A stretch of DNA of 64,000 bases. Origin: Acanthococcus lagerstroemiae (lineage: Eukaryota; Arthropoda; Insecta; Hemiptera; Eriococcidae). The stretch is from positions 67,010,101 through 67,074,100 of the forward strand of contig CM063106.1 in NCBI GenBank assembly GCA_031841125.1. The letters run 5' to 3'. The notes beneath the pieces are model-generated. The model was given only the letters and a program-made list of their open reading frames with translations, was not told the DNA's origin and ran no database searches. Below, piece by piece: positions 34,901-45,732 of the stretch (within the stretch, counting starts at the first letter, position 1; the number at the start of each line of letters is the position of its first letter). The translations under genes were made by a program, and so were the position numbers.

Positions 34901-36125
34901 ATTCCTAATTTGAACTATTGCGTCTATATGTTTGGAAAGACTGTAATATACTATACATGTAAAAAGTATTCAAAGAAATGTGAAAGTTCTACATGAATAT
35001 TTAATTTTTAATAACCAGGATATCTACTCTTGAAAGAAAATTTTGTCACATTTTTTAAAGACTTGGTTGCGAATTGTTAGAAAAAGAATCGGGCATGTTG
35101 TTACACAGAGTGGCTACTGGCTATAGCTATATCTAATTTTGATGGATTTCAATTCATCCCTGTTAACTCGAGTTATCCTAAAAAGCAGTCCGAGCCCCTC
35201 CGTCACCCCCACTACAGATCGATGGGTACCCAATTATGTTCGGAAATTAACTGTTAATTTTATCGTTGCTGTTTCTGTTTCCGAGCAGAACCGCGCACCG
35301 GTGAGTCGAAAACATTCGAAATTAATTTGCAGAACCATCAACTTTGCTTTAATCTCTTCGCTCGTATCTAAAGAGGTCAAAAACCGAAGACCGCGATTTT
35401 CATGCAACGTGTCTCATGAGGGCGGATCCCATTTTTACGTGTAATGACCAGATAGTTTCATCTAGGAGCTTGTGTGCAGGATTACTGATCTTTGAAAAGG
35501 GGTTGAGATGCTATCATCATGAACTAAACTGTCACATTTATGACGGAGGCAGTAAATAAAGGATGGGTCTTTCCGGGTAATTTTTAAAACAAGTAGACGC
35601 CACTGAAGCAGGTATACCATGAAGAAGTCAGCCAATATTGCAATCATAGTAAATTATTGCTCGTTGCTGTATCGAAAGTGATCGATTTATAGTTTTGCTT
35701 GCTGTATTGGCTAACTCGACAGCTCTAGTGTACGATCAGCCCCAGCTCCTCGGGAAACATGCACTGACAACTTCAAACAAGAAATAACTATTTAGGAGCA
35801 TATGTACACCTGAGCAGAAGTAGGTGGTTCCTCTTTCACTCCGTGCGACGTAAAGTCTTAAATTTTCAAAAACAGATGAGGCCGTTATCCCTTCAGTGGT
35901 ATTTAAAGAAGCATCAACTATCAGAAGAACATTGTATCATCCATAATGACTTCAATCTCTCGTCTTCCTGCTACGACTGCCACAAGATTTGCTTTATTTC
36001 ATTTTACGCTCTCAAAATGAGCTCTACTTCCATTGTCAGTAGCTGGCCTTCCAAATGCCTTTATTTTCCCAATATGCTGTTTCTTCCGATCATCCAACTA
36101 ATTTTGCCTACTTCTGATTCGACAG
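34900..36125 (+). other. amon: Sequence just upstream of the first PC2 exon (intron)
   Basis: No further PC2 coding sequence or known repeat is visible. It ends in the T/C-rich acceptor of the exon. Confidence 0.5.
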
Positions 36126-36372
36126 GTAGCGTCCGTATTCCAGCAAACGGGTTTCCACCGAGTGAAACGAGGCTACAAGCCGCTGAAGGTTGAGGCCTTG
36201 GTGCCAGACATCAAGCCGGCCGAAGATCCCACGGATCCTTACTTTCCACTGCAATGGTACCTGAAGAACACGGGCCAGAACGGAGGCAAGGTGAAATTGG
36301 ACCTGAACGTCGAAGCAGCGTGGGCGCAAGGCGTTACAGGAAAAAACGTGACCACTGCAATTATGGACGACG
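36126..36372 (+). CDS. amon: Neuroendocrine convertase 2 (PC2/amontillado), internal exon: prodomain end and start of peptidase domain
   Basis: This exon encodes part of PC2, a subtilisin/kexin-type serine protease that cleaves prohormones and neuropeptide precursors at dibasic sites in secretory granules. The frame starts V-A-S-V-F-Q-Q and runs through RVKR followed by GY, which matches the primary prodomain cleavage site of PC2. It continues through QWYLKNTGQNGG, LDLNVEAAWAQG and TGKNVTTAIMDDG. The first Asp of DDG (36366-36368) is the expected catalytic Asp of the Asp-His-Ser triad. The exon is bounded by an acceptor (gattcgacag, then gtagcg) and a G|GTAAGT donor. It begins in phase 0 and ends after one base of a Gly codon. 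The conserved residues indicate PC2 rather than furin; the insect ortholog is amontillado. The preceding prodomain exons were not found in the 36 kb upstream. Exon limits are inferred from splice consensus and protein conservation. Confidence 0.95.
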
Positions 36373-36666
36373 GTAAGTGTGCAAAAAAGTTTTAACGAGG
36401 GCGTCGCCATCGCGTGCGTCGTTGGTTACTTCGAAAAGCATTTAGTAGAAAGTTTTGGAAACAAAATTATAACTACCAAAGTTGTCATCTTTCGCGACGA
36501 GGTCTTAAAAAGTAATTTGCCTTGAGATTATATGTATATAGGTGCAAATGGCGCGTATTTTATACCAGTAATTATACTTTGTTCGGTTTTTGCAATACGT
36601 TAGACTTGAATTTTGTACGATCTTCCTTTTGTAGGGTGTGTCAATTCACTTTTTCTTCTTTTGTAG

Positions 36667-36704
36667 TCCAGAGCGCTTTCGGCTGTTATGCCATCATCAG
36701 TGGA
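36667..36704 (-). ncRNA. Hammerhead-ribozyme-like motif, second copy
   Basis: The minus strand carries the same 38 nt as the motif at 42881: TCCA, CTGATGA, GGC-ATAACA-GCC stem-loop, GAA, AGCGCT, C, TGGA. It lies 295 bp after the first PC2 exon. The + strand just left of it (36631-36666) repeats the arm sequence found on each side of the other copy, from CCTTTTGTAGGGTGTG onward, with several substitutions. The flanks have diverged while the core is unchanged, which is compatible with constraint or with recent spread. The right-hand arm is missing, so stem I is only about 4 bp. Confidence 0.5.
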
Positions 36705-36803
36705 GTCTATCTATTTGATAATGAACTATCGAATATTATAGAATTAATAGAACTGAGAAAATATTGCCGTAATCTTCAGCGAGTAGACATTGGAAAGTAA
36801 TTT

Positions 36804-37088
36804 CAGAGACGTGCCGAAGAGTATTACCGGAGGATGGGGAGGGGGGATTGTGAAAAGTCCCAATTGATTTAATTCAAAATATCCAAGTATCAAAGCAAAG
36901 AAAAACCTTTTGACTTGTTGGATTTTTCCAACTCTCAACTCAGTTCCCAAGTATCAAAGCAAAAAAAACCTTCTGACTTGTTGAATTTTCTCAACTCCAT
37001 CTGACTGAAATGGTATATTTTCTCTGAGTGAAAAATTTCTCCTGGGGGGAGGATAAGTTTCCCCCTACCCCCTATCGGTACGTCCCTG
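36804..37088. mobile_element. hAT-type MITE with 8-bp TSD AGTAATTT
   Basis: This 285-bp non-coding element starts CAGAGACGTGCCGA and ends TCGGTACGTCCCTG, imperfect TIRs. The flanks are exact 8-bp repeats, AGTAATTT at 36796-36803 and 37089-37096. The inside holds two or three related units of about 60 bp (AAGTATCAAAGCAAA, then GACTTGTTGGATTTT). It lies 431 bp downstream of the first PC2 exon. Truncated relatives occur elsewhere in the window. Confidence 0.9.
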
Positions 37089-37539
37089 AGTAATTTCGAG
37101 AATCATTAGATAACAGCTTCGCTGAAAACAGTCAAGGGAGAAGTTTCATCCGTTGGAGCAAATACAGGATTATTAGAAAAATTTCACGAATTTTTTTGGT
37201 ATTTTGAATGGGAACGTGAAGTATTTTCCTGAATCATGCTCCAGTGTCCAGAGTGTCTTGAAGCGGATGACCGATCTCCAACTGAGTGAATTGGCAACTG
37301 ACCGAGACCCAATTTTCTACCCGCTACTTCTAAAGGGGTCAGACCGAAAAACATTCTTCAAATAAGCTAGGTACAAATTTGTATTTTGATATGAAAATAG
37401 TATTAAAAAATTGTTATATATGAATTTTGTCCAAGGAGCTAAAATTCTGGGAGGATTTGAAGATTGTTCTAAAATCTTCCAGGCTTCATTTATAACTTTC
37501 AACGTGTTGTCAAACGTGGTCAAGACTCTATAACACTCA

Positions 37540-38720
37540 TTCGAACTTGTTTTTTACTATTCCAGACATAATTTAGTATTTTTTAGACTTCTCCATGCTG
37601 GTTTAAGATTCCTTTTTAGACTGACTAAAAAACTTCTGAGAGTGTTTCACATCGATTTAAGGCGATATTGGACTTAATTTAAGTTTTTTATGACATCCAA
37701 TTTCGTTTAAGACTCTTTCAGACTCTTTTAGACGTTTCCAAACTGGTACAAAACTCTCCCAAGACGTCCTGAGAACTTATTCAGACATGAGTATCGATAT
37801 TGCTGGGGCATAGGTTGAGCGACGGACATACCCGCCTAGAAGTTTGGCCATGAAGGAAATTTTTAGCAGTCAGCTTCATTTTTTCATCTACAAATCTTAA
37901 TTTCCAAAAAAAAAAGTTGATTTATATGAAAATTTATGAGCGATCGCCGCTTTTGCATCAACACATATACTTGGAAATTGTTTCAGTAGCTGACTAAAAG
38001 ACTTCTTGAGTATCTTTCAGATTTCTTCAAGTATCTTTATACCTCTTCAAGAAAGTCCTTCAAGACTCCGTCAGATACACAGCAAATCTTCAAAACTTTA
38101 GACTCGAAAATGTATCTAGAAGAGAGATAGAATATTATTGAGAAGTCTTGGGGAAATTTGGAAAAGTTTTACTGGAATATTAGCGAGTCTCAAAGAAGCC
38201 TTGAAGCATGTTCAAAGGTAGTGGAAAGTAGGCAGGTCTGAGTCTTGAGCAGTCTCAAAAAGTATAAAAGGTAGTCTGTAGCAAAAGAATGACGAAGAGG
38301 ACGCAGGAAAGGCTCGAACTAACGGGTTGCCCTTTTGGAAGATGTTATTTCTCGAATTTGGACGCAAAAATCAAAATGAAGAGGTTTTCTTGCTCGCTTA
38401 TTGAAATTTGGGGATTGGAATTATCCTGCTCCACCCCGCGACGTAAACTTCAGGTCGCCTCTAGAATAGTGATCACGCTACGGACTGCGTAGAAATAGTC
38501 TAGCCAATGTCTACGTGAGTCTTAAAAACGTATTTAAAAATCTTAAAGTTTAAAAGAGTTTTAAACAGGTCCCAAACAGTCTTAGTATGTGTCTGATCGA
38601 GCCTGAAAGAAGTCTCGCTCCTATGTAATCTTTTAAAAAAATGCTCAGCGTGTCTGAAAAAGTCTTAAGATGTCTTAGTCTTGATTTAAAACTTTTCCTA
38701 TTATGTGAGAAGTTTAAATC
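37540..38720. repeat. Degenerate short-repeat region, orientation reverses near 38.1 kb
   Basis: The left half is full of AGACT(C/T)TTTNAGACTTNTTT-like words. The right half has the inverse, AGTCTNAAAA/GAGTCTTAAAA. About 200 bp of other sequence interrupts the left half at 37790-37985. It is the same repeat type as the larger region at 42.5-44.9 kb. Confidence 0.65.
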
Positions 38721-39079
38721 AAAATATGATCACTGAGAGGGAGGTGAGATATTGATCAACGTTTTGTCCAAAGAATTCATTCATCGTGGAAAAATATGAG
38801 AATTTTTGAGCGTAATACTTACCCCTTAAATGTTGCGTACACTATCTTGAACCAGTTCCTGTGATTTTTTGGTGATTTGAATAATCTTCCTTTAATACCA
38901 TGGTCATTCTTCAAAAATGTTGATATTTCTAGTATGTTTTTTCATGGAGGAAAGTAGGGGATATTTGCACATTTTTTGATGGGAGTCGTTAAGAGGCGTT
39001 CTGTATAACATATTAGTAAGATTGGGCCGACAGTGAGGGGATTCTGTATTTTGGCATAACAATCAAAATGATGAATGCC

Positions 39080-40640
39080 ATGACGAAGGACACACGAGAA
39101 AGTCCATGTCGAAGGACAATAGCGAACAAAAAGTGTTCTGCTGTGGATTAGTAGATTCCAAAACAAAAAATTACATGGAGAGTTGATAAAGGCATACTAA
39201 CCCATTAGTTAGACGTAATTATTTTTGGATGATGAACGTCTATTGCTGCATAAAGATGACCATGCCGAAGGACACCTTTTTTTAAACTCTTAATTTTAGG
39301 CAATAATATGCGAATGCACGAGTCTTGTCACACCAAAAAAAAGGCATGCATTTATCACCACAGGAATGAAAAATTAAATTCACAGGAACAATAAACTCTC
39401 TCCACCGGGAAAATTTATATACAGCAAGAAAATAAATATTTCCCGGTAAACAAAAAATGAACAGGAAAAGTGACGAATGAACTGTAGAAAGACAAATAAT
39501 CCCGAGAAAAGAAAAATCACGAACCATATTTAATACGCCCGTGAATTGTCAGGAATTTAATGTTTATGACAAATGAAAAATTTAGCATTATGGACTAAAT
39601 CCCTCAATTTGATATTTTAGGGTAGGCTAAGTGGGTTAGATCTCTTAGAAGTCTCAGATCGTCGGTAGGTTTTTTTTTCTGAAGGTGCAATTGGTAAAAG
39701 AGGAGGCGAAAACGCCGCCATTCCTTATCATTTTTGAATAGGAATCTGAAATGGAGAAGACACTAATCACCACCTTCAGCCCTCTCTCCCACATCGGGCA
39801 TCCTCCTTCATCACGAAACCTCTCCTTCCGAGCCTCCATCTCCAACACGTACCTTTTCCCCCTCACCGTGCCTCTTCTCTCGCACGAGTCCTCTCGTCCA
39901 GCACAACCCTCACAACGAAACTTTTCCTTACGATCCCTTTTTCCAATAAGACCCCCTCTACAACCGTAAATTCCCTTCCCAACCACAACCTCCTTCTCCA
40001 CCAAAAATTCGCACATATTCCGGGCCTCTCTCACTATGACCCCCTTACCCCATCACATCCCCCATCTCAAGCCCCTCCTCAATCACGAACTCCTGCCCCA
40101 ATCACCACCGTAACGAGATTCTCCCCTCCTGTGAAAAAAAAATCACGTTCATACACCTATAAATGCTGTATGTGACGGATCTCGTGATTTTCTTCTAATC
40201 ATTTTCCTGTGTACTTTATTCCTGTGCAAATTTTTTACTTTCCTGTGCTATTATATATCACCCCCCCCCAAAAAAAAACACAAAACAACAACAACAACAA
40301 AAACAAAAAAAAACGGGATTTGATATGCGGACCGTATTGCTCTGATAAGAATATACAATTTGGCCATTAGGTAATTGCGACGAAAAAATATTGAAACGCC
40401 TGTTCTGTGTTTGGTTGAAAAAAGGCCATGCCGATAGACAAAAAATCGAGTAACAATTTTCAAAGATGACCATTCTGACTACCACCTGTGAAAATGCGAT
40501 TTAGATGTTACCAGGTGATTCCTTCATCCATTGAAAGTAGCACTACGTGGTCAGTTTGTTTTAACAAACAGCTTGAAAATTTAGGGGGGGAAAATAATAA
40601 TAATAAAAATCGTACGAGGGGCATAGTTATGCCGACGGAC
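39080..40640. repeat. Related CCATGCCGAAGGACA motif array
   Basis: Words near 39083, 39104, 39260, 40427 and 40627 read CCATGTCGAAGGACA, CCATGCCGAAGGACA and CCATGCCGATAGACA. They resemble the 2.5-3.5-kb motif. The last two are 200 bp apart. A C/T-rich stretch (39740-40130) lies between the two groups. Confidence 0.4.
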
Positions 40641-40649
40641 ATTTGAGCA

Positions 40650-42530
40650 TATTTAGTCTAATTGTGACCCATTAAAAGTGGACCAAATTTTCTCCTGAAA
40701 GCTTGAAAAATTAGAACTGAGTCATATCTATCAACGAAAAAAAAAAAATTAAAAATGGCCGTATCATTAAAAGCTTGTGAGATAACTGCAGGGGACTGAA
40801 ATATCAACAGTTTCGAAAAATAACCCACCAGAGAAATCCAGCATCAGAACGCAACTAGCTTAATTTTTCTGTATAGCATGACTCCAACTCATCTGTCCTG
40901 TATATATAATTTTCAGATTTTCTGGGGATCTTCAGTATGTTGAGGGGGCTAAGCTCCCTAGTTTCAATCCCCTATTAACACGTAGGTGCATCGTTCTATC
41001 TATTATGTAATCATGACGAACAATTTTCTGTTCTACAAATAAATAATGTCTTTGGATCACATTTCAGCTCCTTCAAATGGGAAAATAGTTAAGCACCCTG
41101 ACATAATCGTTAGATGAGTTGTTTTCTGGCCTTGATTAAAAATGGGACATCTGCTTACTATGAAGCACCCTGCATGAAAATGGCGTATCATATACTCCTT
41201 CTGAAAGGTTGTCATTTCATTGTGTGCGGAACAGCTGGACAAGTTCAAATATCTTTATTTGAGAACATTTGACAAAAGGCCTATTGAAAATAAATCTGTG
41301 CTACTGACGTGTTTGTTGAAAACAACAATTTAAATAAATAAGACTAGTCCAGACAGAAAAATCGCTCGCTGATAACTTGCGCAACGAATCAGTTACAATC
41401 ACAGCAGACGTTTCTTTTTCATTCTTGCGGTTGAAAGTACTTGCTGTATTATTTCGCATATGACAAGCATAATGGTACAAGAAATTCGTTTCTACTATCA
41501 GTCATCGATCCATTTTCTACAGATTGAAGTCAATCTTAACCTGCGGAATACATGTAGCTTGTCTAAAGCTGAATTAAGACATCATACGACAGTGATTGAT
41601 TGGCGGCGTCCCATAAACGTTTTAAAATGATTCAGAGAGACACGATAAAACGACCGAGCTCCTGAAATATTTCATTTCTTTTCAATTTATTTGCCAACGC
41701 TAATGGCTGATTTTAAATTGAAAAACGGAATTGGTTATTTTTTAGTGCTTTTAGAATTGCCTCTTCGGCGTTATAGCGTTTGTGGGGCTTATGTCAAATA
41801 CGACACATGAGGCCTATTTTGTAGCACAAGGATGTGCTTAGGTGGAGAGAGGAACCTTCACCCTTTCCTTTACTCTTTGAGGCATCAAAAGTTTCCAGTT
41901 AAAAGTTTTTGAACTTTCTCATGATGGCTTCAACTAGATAGTTGGAATCTAATATTGCACCGTGGCCAGCAGAATGTTCAGGTATTTCAACGAATTGTCT
42001 ATTATTTTCTTGATTTTAAATGTGAGCTCAACTTTTTCCGTTTGGTAGGAGTGGTCTCAGTCACTAGGAAAATTTTTAGGTAGATATTCAGTCCCTAAAC
42101 TTTCATCAGTTGTGTTATCATGGCAGTGGCTGTGGCATCATGTTTTTGTATACCTGAATACAGTAAAATGCAATTTTTCACATCATCATATTGGTTGTTT
42201 TCTCTGATCTCGGGTCAACACCTTCTAATGAATGGGATCCGTAATTTTGACATAAGAAGGTCCGTCAGGAATATCTGTCGATTTTTCTGAAATTCTGAAT
42301 TAAACATCTTTATGCGGAAGTAAGTTGTGCACTCCTAATTTCATCGTCCGAGGGTTAAAAGTTCCCAAAGTATGTTTGTGCTACATGCCTGATACTTGTG
42401 GAAAGTTTGAGTCGGCATGTCGATTATAATATACCCCAAAACCTCATGTTGCGATATAAAAACAAAGTTTGCAAAATGTTGTTGATAATTATTGATCTAT
42501 AGTTGGTGTTGTAAATTGGGAAAGACTTAA
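40650..42530. other. Intronic stretch, no element recognised
   Basis: A minus-strand frame at 41057-41248 has no motif. Confidence 0.4.
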
Positions 42531-42838
42531 ATACTGTTGCAGATTTTTCAGGCTTGGTTAAAAATCTTCAAGACTCTTGCAGCTATATTTTAGATTCTTT
42601 AAGATTTCTTAAAATGTAGTTTCAAGACATTTTAAGACTCTTCCGAACTTATTCAAGACTATCTCAGGCCGTATATGAGACGTTCTAAAATTTTTGAGAT
42701 TATGTTGATGCTCTAGGAAGCTTCAAGATTTCTTTCAGACTTGCTAGTGAAAAAATGTTCAAACTCTTACTCGTTTAAGGCTCTGATGACTGTTTTCAGA
42801 TTTTTTGGGATTCACCCAGATGGAGGTAAGACTTTCTT

Positions 42839-42960
42839 CCTTTTGTAGGGTGTGCCAATTCACTTTTCCTTCTTCTGTATTCCACTGATGATGGCATAAC
42901 AGCCGAAAGCGCTCTGGAATACAGAAGAAGGAAAAGTGAATTGGCACACCCTACAAAAGG
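42839..42960. repeat. Perfect 46-bp inverted repeat with 30-nt loop
   Basis: Arms 42839-42884 and 42915-42960 are exact reverse complements, starting CCTTTTGTAGGGTGTGCC and ending ATTCCA. The 30-nt loop is the hammerhead-like core. The hairpin lies inside the degenerate short-repeat region at 42.5-44.9 kb and is probably an inserted fragment of a Penelope-like terminal repeat. Confidence 0.85.
42881..42918 (+). ncRNA. Hammerhead-ribozyme-like motif (type I, minimal stem III)
   Basis: The strand reads TCCA, CTGATGA (42885-42891), a 13-nt stem-loop with GGC/GCC and an ATAACA loop, GAA, the palindrome AGCGCT (42908-42913), C, then TGGA. CUGANGA and GAAA are the invariant hammerhead core, TCCA/TGGA forms stem I, and cleavage would follow the C after AGCGCU. 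Stem III has no loop, but AGCGCU is self-complementary and could pair between two molecules, as in double-hammerhead ribozymes. One deviation is an unpaired U-C at the base of stem II. The motif sits in the loop of a perfect 46-bp inverted repeat that extends stem I. Type I hammerheads with very short stem III are known in terminal repeats of Penelope-like retroelements. No reverse transcriptase is seen beside it. Activity is inferred only. Confidence 0.55.
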
Positions 42961-43369
42961 AATATTACCAAGTTCACTCACACTCCAAAATGGACACTAA
43001 GACTGTCTGATAGGCGGTAAGGCTTTTACAAATTCCGAGGCTTTTTAAGACGTCTTCTAAACTATTTAGACTATTCTAGACGTGTGTCGGACTGTTCTGG
43101 ACTCTTAAGAATATTCGATCTTGATTCAGACTTGTTTAGATCACATTCTGAAGTTTGTTAAGATTTTTTGTGATTCTTTTATTTGGTCAAGACTCTGGGA
43201 AACTCATCCAAATGAGCTTAAAACTTGTTAAACTCTCTAAGGCTTCACCAAATTTAAGGCTTCACCAAATTTTTTTAAGATTCTTCAAGGCGTTTTAAGA
43301 CTCTTTAAAACTTCTTTAAGATTCCTCAAAATTTCTGTAGAACTCTTCAGAACGTCTTCGACATTATAT

Positions 43370-43483
43370 TGGTGGTGTGGTGGGACGTATGGCGATGCAT
43401 GCACGCCAAAGTGGCCCTTATGACACCACACCCCCGCCCCGGGAAACCACCCTTTCGAGTATCGCATCAGTGGTCGGAGGTTC
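43370..43483 (-). repeat. Dispersed repeat B, copy 4
   Basis: The reverse complement of this segment matches the 17.9-kb copy end to end: CCACTGATGCGATACTCGAA, GGTGTGGTGTCATAAGGGCC, TTTGGCGTGCATGCATCG. It interrupts the left arm of the degenerate-repeat element at 42.5-44.9 kb. Confidence 0.82.
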
Positions 43484-43822
43484 GACACTATATTGCTCAT
43501 AAAATTGTTTTTGACTTGTATGTAATTAAGCTTGATTAAGGCATTTTGAGACTATTCTACATCGATTGAATTTTTGCAGCCCTTTCCATATTTGTCTGTG
43601 TCTTCTCAAGACTTATTCTGATTGGCTTGTTATTTTCTGGGACTCTTCACGGCTTTTCTAAGCTTGGTGCAGAAGCTTTCAGACATGTTTTAGTATCCTA
43701 ATATCGAAACTAGTTTTACAGAACTTTCAGTGGGGTTGAAGAAGTTTTAAAAGAGTCTTAACGTCTTAAAGTTCTCCTAGAACTTAAAAGCACCTGTAAG
43801 CGCTTTAAAGAGTGTTTTAAAT

Positions 43823-44067
43823 CAGTGGCGTAGCCAGGGGGATTAGGGGGATGAATTCCCCACCCCCCTTGAGAGGAGAATTTCTTACATGCTGGCAGTA
43901 TCACAGTAAATGCGCGAAATGAAATTTAAATTCATATGCATAATTGAAGTTGAAAAGCACAACATACTGATACGTCAATGTAAAAATATACAGTTCATAT
44001 TAGGTGTACCCCTCTGCCCAAAATCTTGCTGATCCCCTCCCTTGGAAGAATCCTGGCTACGCCACTG
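43823..44067. mobile_element. hAT-type MITE with perfect 16-bp TIRs and 8-bp TSD
   Basis: TIRs CAGTGGCGTAGCCAGG (43823-43838) and CCTGGCTACGCCACTG (44052-44067) are exact inverses. TSDs are TTTTAAAT at 43815-43822 and 44068-44075. The 245-bp inside is non-coding, with G-rich then C-rich runs next to the ends. It is inserted in the right arm of the degenerate-repeat element at 42.5-44.9 kb, so it is younger than that element. Confidence 0.95.
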
Positions 44068-45119
44068 TTTTAAATAGTTTTGGAAGAATCTTAAAGAGTT
44101 TAAAACGTCGGAAAATCTAATGAAAAAGTTTGGAAGAACCTTGATAAGAAGTTTTGAAGAGTCTTGAACCGCTTTGAAAGAGTGTGTTTTAAAACATCTT
44201 AAATAATGTCTCGAATACTTTGAAAGAATCTCGAAGAGCTTAAAATATGACTGATTTTAAACAGATCTCGAAGAATCTAATAAAAAAGTTTGGAAAAACC
44301 AGAGTCTTAAACCTCTCTGTCAGAGGGAGTCTTAAAATATCTTAAATAAGTACAAAAGTGTCTTAAACGGAGCTAAAGTTGTCTAAAAAGTGTCTTATCA
44401 TGGTGGTGTAACATGAAGGGGTGGGTCGAGAAGGTCTAGACCTCCCTTTGCGACTTCGTCAAATAGTGGTTTTTTAAATTTTAGCACTCCCTCTAATACT
44501 ACCACCCCTTTGGTGAAGACCAGACCTCTCTCGAATACTAGGCCTGTTACCCTCTGTCTTAGTGAGTCTGGAAGAAGTCTCGAAAAATATAGTTGTCTCA
44601 AACAGAGCTTTAGGAGTTCTAAAAAGTCTAATTGTGAACTAGTTCGAACAAGTGTGAAATCGCCCCCCTCCACACCTCGCTGCCGCCATTTACAGAATTT
44701 GTAGAGTCTGAAACATCACTATGCGAGTCTTGAATAAGTTCTCAAGCATTTTAAACAAGTTGGGAAGGATTTTACAGATATTTGATTGAAACTTGAAGGA
44801 ATGTTGAAAAATATTTAAATCCTCCTGAACTACCAGCGTGTTGAACAAATCTTAAAAATACTTACTAGTATTTTTCAATTATATACTCCACATTATTATT
44901 TTCATATCGAAATGCAACTCAAGTTGAGTTCATCATCAAAAGTCAAACAATAATTTTCTGCTCTGTTTCACCCTAATCAATGGGGCGAGGCCCAATTTTT
45001 TTTTTCTTTGGTATGAGGTTCTATGAAGTCGCACATTTTTTTCCCTTTTTTATTCTGATGACCGTGGCCCAGTTCCCCCCGTCTGCAGAGTTCGATGTTT
45101 TTTTCTTTTTTTCTTTTCC

Positions 45120-45699
45120 GCTGGTAAGTGGGTGGTGCACTCATCTTTGGTCCCCCTTCGGCCGGCCATTGCTGGGCATAAACTTCTGACAAGTCCCTCC
45201 ACCTTGTTCTGTTCTTCGCTATATTAAACCACTTTGGTCCGAGATGCAGACGCAGTTCATCCTACCATCTCGTGACCGCGGCCCCCCTCTGCTTCGCTTG
45301 CCTTCCTGTGGGACCCAGGTAGTTCGGATTTTAGTCCATTTATGATTTGAGTCGCGAATAATATACCCGGCATACTATTTGAGCCTCAGCTTTTTGACGA
45401 CGACCCCTGTATTTTTGGCATTCGTTTTTTCCATAATATCCTGTACTTTAGTGTGGTCTTCTAATCTGGTTTAGAGGATATTTCTTAACACTGAATTATA
45501 GGCGGACCGGATTTTGTGCATTTTTGCTTTCTAGTGATGAGGACCCAGGTCTGGGTTCCGTGGGTCAGTACCGGAAGGTCTGTGCTGTCTAAAACTGTGA
45601 TTTTAGTACATAATTTCATGTTGCTTTTCAATATTTTTCCTTGGCACCAGAAAGCTTTCCATGCGTTTGCCCTGCGGCTTTTTTGTGTTTTCTTTTGTG

Positions 45700-45732
<33 letters not shown>

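Larger units (their letters stand above)
42530..44880. repeat. Degenerate short-repeat region with mirrored halves, 2.3 kb
   Basis: From about 42530 to 43700 the strand repeats TTTAAGACTCTTNAGACTT-like words. From about 43740 to 44880 it repeats the inverse, AAGAGTCTTAAAG-like words. Three insertions interrupt it: the hammerhead hairpin, repeat B copy 4 and the hAT MITE at 43823. The layout resembles a fold-back element whose arms consist of short degenerate repeats. Confidence 0.68.

Noticed and set aside
39654..40034. 126-codon minus-strand frame rich in Arg, Glu and Gly
   Set aside because: It reads through a C/T-rich low-complexity tract that is open on both strands.
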